64,000 nt of DNA from Subsaximicrobium wynnwilliamsii (GTDB taxonomy: Bacteria > Bacteroidota > Bacteroidia > Flavobacteriales > Flavobacteriaceae): contig NZ_VORM01000021.1 of assembly GCF_007997225.1 (NCBI RefSeq), positions 1 to 64,000 of the forward strand, given 5' to 3'. Under the pieces are notes generated by a model. It made no database searches. It saw only the letters and a list, made by a program, of their open reading frames with translations, and was not told the origin of the DNA. Positions 62,001-64,000 of the stretch are shown here, in pieces (position 1 is the first letter of the stretch; every line of letters starts with the position of its first letter). The translations under genes were made by a program, and so were the position numbers.

Positions 62001-62048
62001 CAGGACGATGGGTTTTCGGTGGTTCTTCATTTGCCTTTTAGCATGTAA
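59016..62048 (+). CDS. Two-component regulator propeller sensor histidine kinase (Y_Y_Y, HisKA_3)
   Basis: 1010 residues from a TTG start, the only start that includes the signal peptide (FRKIVPVACFYFAFLNALIAQ). A periplasmic pair of seven-bladed propellers (Reg_prop repeats such as TTEQGLPYRDIKSITQD and GGLNHISADG) fills about residues 25-680, then a Y_Y_Y domain (to ~785), one membrane helix (~790-810), HisKA_3 with phospho-His 825 in SSDLHDDVGSLLSG, and an HATPase domain with LIYKEAITNILRHSNA and STGLGLDNMRMRAE. It probably signals to the NarL-type regulator 72 bp downstream. Confidence 0.93.
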   Translation: MSLFRKIVPVACFYFAFLNALIAQNPSQIDVFTTEQGLPYRDIKSITQDKNEFIWMGTALGLLRYDGYNIKTYNSNKSNSLFIEEEYIMAGLDFDDATNDLWYIANGELFTLNPLTDKSIAYDKTHNIMGSVLFLLKNKDGSFWIISDDFKTAKKGKAKQYLQKFNGDRFEIKHAILRGKVDYIRLISDYRGHILWSTPNGSLKFDPDGNLEANFDLSSFKWLGTDLKFNVSFYDSCNNHYFFPQQERGIYIFDEDNLTHKRILDKPIQFYNAIEDYQKHVWFAGLDELYRMSPEGEFTDYTAQLKARFEYSIIRDLFIDANKLLWVATDNGSFKIRIGDELFKPLFKSNTEGWGNTMRGIFEDKNGTIFAKCENSNTLLYKTLNGEVDTLQIQLDKVDLEAMQHTANFFVVDNKKEHVFTLGETLMKINLKDGSVKSYDEFRNYVTFKGQNPLIKLRDGKLLFGQSLSQLVLFDIENETSTLLFKDSEIEDDISNFMYFEESKTDSLIWIGTQNDGLLKVHLNGRLEKQFTIKTTPNISRNCIRALEEDTDGSLWVGTYGGGLNHISADGNTVKTFTKSQQLPNNNVVGLLSDHANGLWISTYNGLSHFDKTTEIFQNYYTEDGLTHFEFNYASFFKDSRGNFYFGGMNGLNRFEPKEIVRESNPPKLSLLSASGYNNQNKSSFIADYNKTKFSALELSPYDQYFEIKWTMTSYFQNQKNTFSTKLEGLEDRWFYQGNSASIRYNQLPAGNYTLKIKGKDSRGIDSASVLSIPITVRQIFYKEWWFILLVLLTVIGLMYAVFRYRLQQVLAMERLRTKISSDLHDDVGSLLSGLAMQTELMEINANQADKFKLQKIAEISRNAVSRLRDLVWSIDSRRETVGDLIERMQELAEEVLLPAQISFQIDSTSVKNPSRKLLAQTKQHLFLIYKEAITNILRHSNATEVHIKFVNYTNSCDLVILDNGCKKETYKSTGLGLDNMRMRAESIKGCVDFKQDDGFSVVLHLPFSM

Positions 62049-62050
62049 TA

Positions 62051-62068
62051 CCACATCATGATGTGGTT
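62051..62068. promoter_or_regulatory. Perfect palindrome ACCACATCATGATGTGGT
   Basis: An 18-bp palindrome between the kinase stop and the regulator gene. No T-run follows, so an operator or an mRNA processing hairpin fits better than a terminator. Confidence 0.5.
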
Positions 62069-62120
62069 GCAGAATTGAGTAATTGTTATAAATTTACAAT
62101 TCAAGCGCAACTATAAAAAC

Positions 62121-62753
62121 ATGAACACCATCAAGCTTGCCATAATAGAAGATGATACTTTGGTTCAAGAAAGCCTTAAGGAGTTTTTTGAAGCCCAGCC
62201 CAATGTGGAATTTTTGCAGGTAGCTCCTTCGGTGGAAGACTTTCTCAAAACCTTTGACGCGTTTGAAAAACTGCCAGAAGTATTGCTTTTGGACATCAAT
62301 TTATTGGGCATGTCTGGAATTGACGGGATACCGTTGATTATGGAGCAGCTGCCAAAGTTGGACATCATCATGCTCACAACCTTCGAGGATAACGACAGTA
62401 TTTTCAAAGCCTTATGTGCCGGCGCTTGTTCCTATTTGTCTAAAAAAACACCCTTGAAAAAAATATTGGAAGCGGTTGAGGTGGTTTATGATGGCGGGTC
62501 TTACATGTCGCCTTCCATCGCCAGAAAAATTGTTAACCATTATGCCCCTCAACGTACCAAATTAAAGGTCTTGACCAAGAGGCAGCAAGATATTGTGTGC
62601 GGTATTGTGGATGGTAAGAGCTACAAAATGATTGCCGATGATCTTTGTGTGTCACTTGACACGGTAAGAAGTCATATCAAGAATATCTACAAAGCGCTCG
62701 AGATTAATTCTAAGGCCGAATTGATCAGGAAATCCTATGATAATGAAATTTAA
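62121..62753 (+). CDS. NarL/FixJ-family response regulator
   Basis: 210 residues. Receiver domain (1-120) with acidic pair IEDD near residue 10, phospho-Asp in VLLLDINLLGMSGIDG and Lys in YLSKKTPL; LuxR-type HTH (about 147-205) with LTKRQQDIVCGIVDG and VSLDTVRSHIKNIYKAL. It presumably takes phosphate from the propeller kinase upstream and activates transcription. Confidence 0.94.
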   Translation: MNTIKLAIIEDDTLVQESLKEFFEAQPNVEFLQVAPSVEDFLKTFDAFEKLPEVLLLDINLLGMSGIDGIPLIMEQLPKLDIIMLTTFEDNDSIFKALCAGACSYLSKKTPLKKILEAVEVVYDGGSYMSPSIARKIVNHYAPQRTKLKVLTKRQQDIVCGIVDGKSYKMIADDLCVSLDTVRSHIKNIYKALEINSKAELIRKSYDNEI

Positions 62754-62812
62754 TGACCGCCAAGTGTCGCTTTAAGACGAGTACTATTCGGCTAAAAAGT
62801 GGACTCAACAAT

Positions 62813-63280
62813 CTAACAGCAGCCACTTCCAGGCTCACAACTTGAGGCAGATTGCAAGGTAGATAGCCTTGTTTTGGGTTTTTCTTCAGGGATCCCACAG
62901 TTGTCTTTTGCCAAACAATCGGTTTGTTTGCTGGTCAATAGAAAGGTAGTGCCATCAAAATCCAATCCGAATTTCCCAATGGTCTCCGCCTGATATTCCA
63001 CTTCAATTTCTAAATCTTCGAGATCCAGTAGTTGCTCAGATAGTGTTATGATGTCAACTAGTTTTTCTGGATGCAAGCGATGGTCATAATCATTCGCATT
63101 CCACAGCTGAAAATTCACACGGTCTTCATGGCGTTTTGTCCCGCCACAGTCTATAAAGGTTTTCGAGACTTTTCCAATCTCGGTCACGTGAAAATGATTG
63201 GGTACCAAGCTACCGTTTGGCAATTGAAAGGAAATATGCTCTAAGTTGTTTAATGCGGTCTTGATTTCTGAAAGTTTCAT
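62813..63280 (-). CDS. DUF6428 family protein
   Basis: 155 residues. The family core (PNHFHVTEIGKVSKTFIDCGG, VNFQLWNANDYDHRL) is complete, and the tail ends in a Cys-rich SCEPGSGCC. DUF6428 genes usually stand beside arsenic-resistance regulators, as here, so a role in metal(loid) response is likely; the reaction is unknown. It follows the ArsR gene by 36 bp in the same direction. Confidence 0.88.
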   Translation of the reverse strand: MKLSEIKTALNNLEHISFQLPNGSLVPNHFHVTEIGKVSKTFIDCGGTKRHEDRVNFQLWNANDYDHRLHPEKLVDIITLSEQLLDLEDLEIEVEYQAETIGKFGLDFDGTTFLLTSKQTDCLAKDNCGIPEEKPKTRLSTLQSASSCEPGSGCC

Positions 63281-63316
63281 ATTTAAAATGGTTTAAAGAT
63301 GTTTGGTTTGAAATAG

Positions 63317-63646
63317 TTAACAGCAACTGTCTTCGCTGAGGTCTTGATCTAAAAATTGAGTCATTACTTTTTTCATCTTCGTCCAATTTTCGCGATGAAT
63401 GCAATAACAAACACTGGTGCCCTCTATCGTGCCTTTGATGAGTCCCATTTGCTTCAATTCTCTTAGATGTTGGGAGATGGTTGCTTGCGCAAGTCCGATT
63501 TCACTAACAAAATCGCCGCAAATACAAGAGTCTATTTTGAAAAGTTGCTCGAGTATGGCAACCCGCGCCGGATGACCAATCACTTTGGCAAATACAGATA
63601 TCTCGTTTTGAGTGTCACTAAAAATGGCAGTTTTGGTAAGCCCCAT
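63317..63646 (-). CDS. ArsR-family metalloregulator
   Basis: 109 residues, winged helix. FAKVIGHPARVAILEQL opens the domain, DSCICGDFVSEIGLAQATISQHLRELK holds the Cys-x-Cys metal site next to the recognition helix, and the protein ends in DSCC. As in other ArsR/SmtB proteins, metal(loid) binding would release it from its own promoter. It heads an operon with the DUF6428 gene. Confidence 0.92.
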   Translation of the reverse strand: MGLTKTAIFSDTQNEISVFAKVIGHPARVAILEQLFKIDSCICGDFVSEIGLAQATISQHLRELKQMGLIKGTIEGTSVCYCIHRENWTKMKKVMTQFLDQDLSEDSCC

Positions 63647-63668
63647 GTCGTTGGATTTATTTATTGCA

Positions 63669-63684
63669 ATATTACGATTAATAT
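63669..63684 (-). promoter_or_regulatory. Candidate ArsR operator ATATTA-CGAT-TAATAT
   Basis: A 6-bp inverted repeat with 4-base spacer 23 bp upstream of the regulator's ATG, in the position and style of ArsR-type operators in AT-rich genomes. Confidence 0.5.
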
Positions 63685-63888
63685 CTTAAAGCCGATTAAT
63701 TTTCATACTGTTATTTTAATTTTTTCTAATGCGTAACCTGGATTTGATTTTAAAATACCTGTGGCATGTAATGTCTTATAAGTAAGAGACCTCGTTTTGA
63801 GGGCGCTGAGGTATGTTTTTTATCCGTTCATGGAGACTGAACATCGCAATTAATGGTATATTTAACCCTTATCAAAAATTGCCTTAAA

Positions 63889-64000
63889 ATGAAACAACTG
63901 CTTTACACCGCGCTACTCTTATTTGGTCTTACGACTTTTGCCCAAACCGATGCCGACAACCTCAAAAAAATCTATACTACCTCCTTGACCAATGGCATGA
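63889..64000 (+). CDS. Secreted peptidase, probably M28 family (5' end only)
   Basis: 37 codons up to the window edge: a signal peptide (MKQLLYTALLLFGLTTFAQ) followed by TDADNLKKIYTTSLTNG, which resembles the segment before the catalytic part of secreted M28 metallopeptidases. The assignment rests on a short stretch; the gene continues outside the window. Confidence 0.6.
   Translation, partial: MKQLLYTALLLFGLTTFAQTDADNLKKIYTTSLTNGM

Overview
The window reads as chromosomal DNA of a marine or aquatic member of the Flavobacteriaceae (Bacteroidota). Supporting signs are the tmRNA with the tag GENNYALAA, many families typical of that group (DUF5723, DUF6268, DUF4920, DUF6428, DUF4173, TPR-HisKA_2 kinases paired with LytTR regulators, propeller-Y_Y_Y kinases), -7 elements of the TAnnTTTG type, a two-motif DnaJ zinc finger, and AT-rich intergenic DNA. 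No species can be named from the sequence.

Layout. Positions 1-10.5 kb are an accessory region: the 3' part of an IS1182-type transposase gene; a DMP19/MORN-repeat gene bounded by attC-like inverted repeats; a transposase-like remnant that abuts a 5'-truncated L-rhamnose isomerase gene; an otherwise intact sugar-kinase / alpha-hydroxy-acid dehydrogenase / NCS1-permease operon; about 1.5 kb without recognisable genes; a four-unit, exactly 33-bp-phased repeat array; and a tyrosine integrase lying just past the 3' end of ssrA (tmRNA). This looks like one end of a genomic island, now eroded, that used ssrA as its target. Positions 11-35 kb are mostly ordinary chromosome: lysine/saccharopine-dehydrogenase-like enzyme, penicillin-acylase-family enzyme, small membrane proteins, a Coq4-fold/DUF4173 operon with a shared palindromic operator, CrcB, dipeptidyl peptidase III, DUF5723, IlvE, MnmD. 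It contains a very repeat-rich 0.8-kb intergenic block (20.98-21.79 kb) and a 1.25-kb segmental duplication (24.79-26.04 copied to 27.21-28.46 kb) flanked by broken gene ends. Positions 35-44.5 kb hold housekeeping and stress genes: YceI, GrpE-DnaJ, a NatAB-like ABC exporter, MscS, DUF6268, an NtrC-like regulator without a DNA-binding domain, PPK2. Positions 44.5-58.9 kb are a patchwork of small secreted proteins, decayed paralogues and gene fragments around a three-gene TPR-kinase/TPR-kinase/LytTR operon. Positions 59-64 kb carry a propeller sensor kinase with its NarL-type regulator, an ArsR/DUF6428 pair and the start of a secreted M28 peptidase.

Genes that probably work together: the kinase, hydroxy-acid dehydrogenase and permease after the broken rhaI suggest deoxysugar use with lactate oxidation, now missing its first enzyme here. 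GrpE and DnaJ are DnaK co-chaperones. The kinases at 49.6-53.7 kb feed the LytTR regulator at 48.8 kb through TAATG stop/start overlaps. The 59.0-kb kinase probably signals to the 62.1-kb regulator. The winged-helix regulator at 19.8 kb sits between two operons that both carry the same 19-bp palindrome upstream.

A striking property is the number of lesions: at least four single-step gene breaks (nonsense codons at 866 and 15664, a homopolymer frameshift near 28862, an Arg-to-Pro change in a kinase phospho-acceptor motif) and about ten truncated gene remnants. Some single-base lesions could be sequencing or assembly errors and should be checked against reads.
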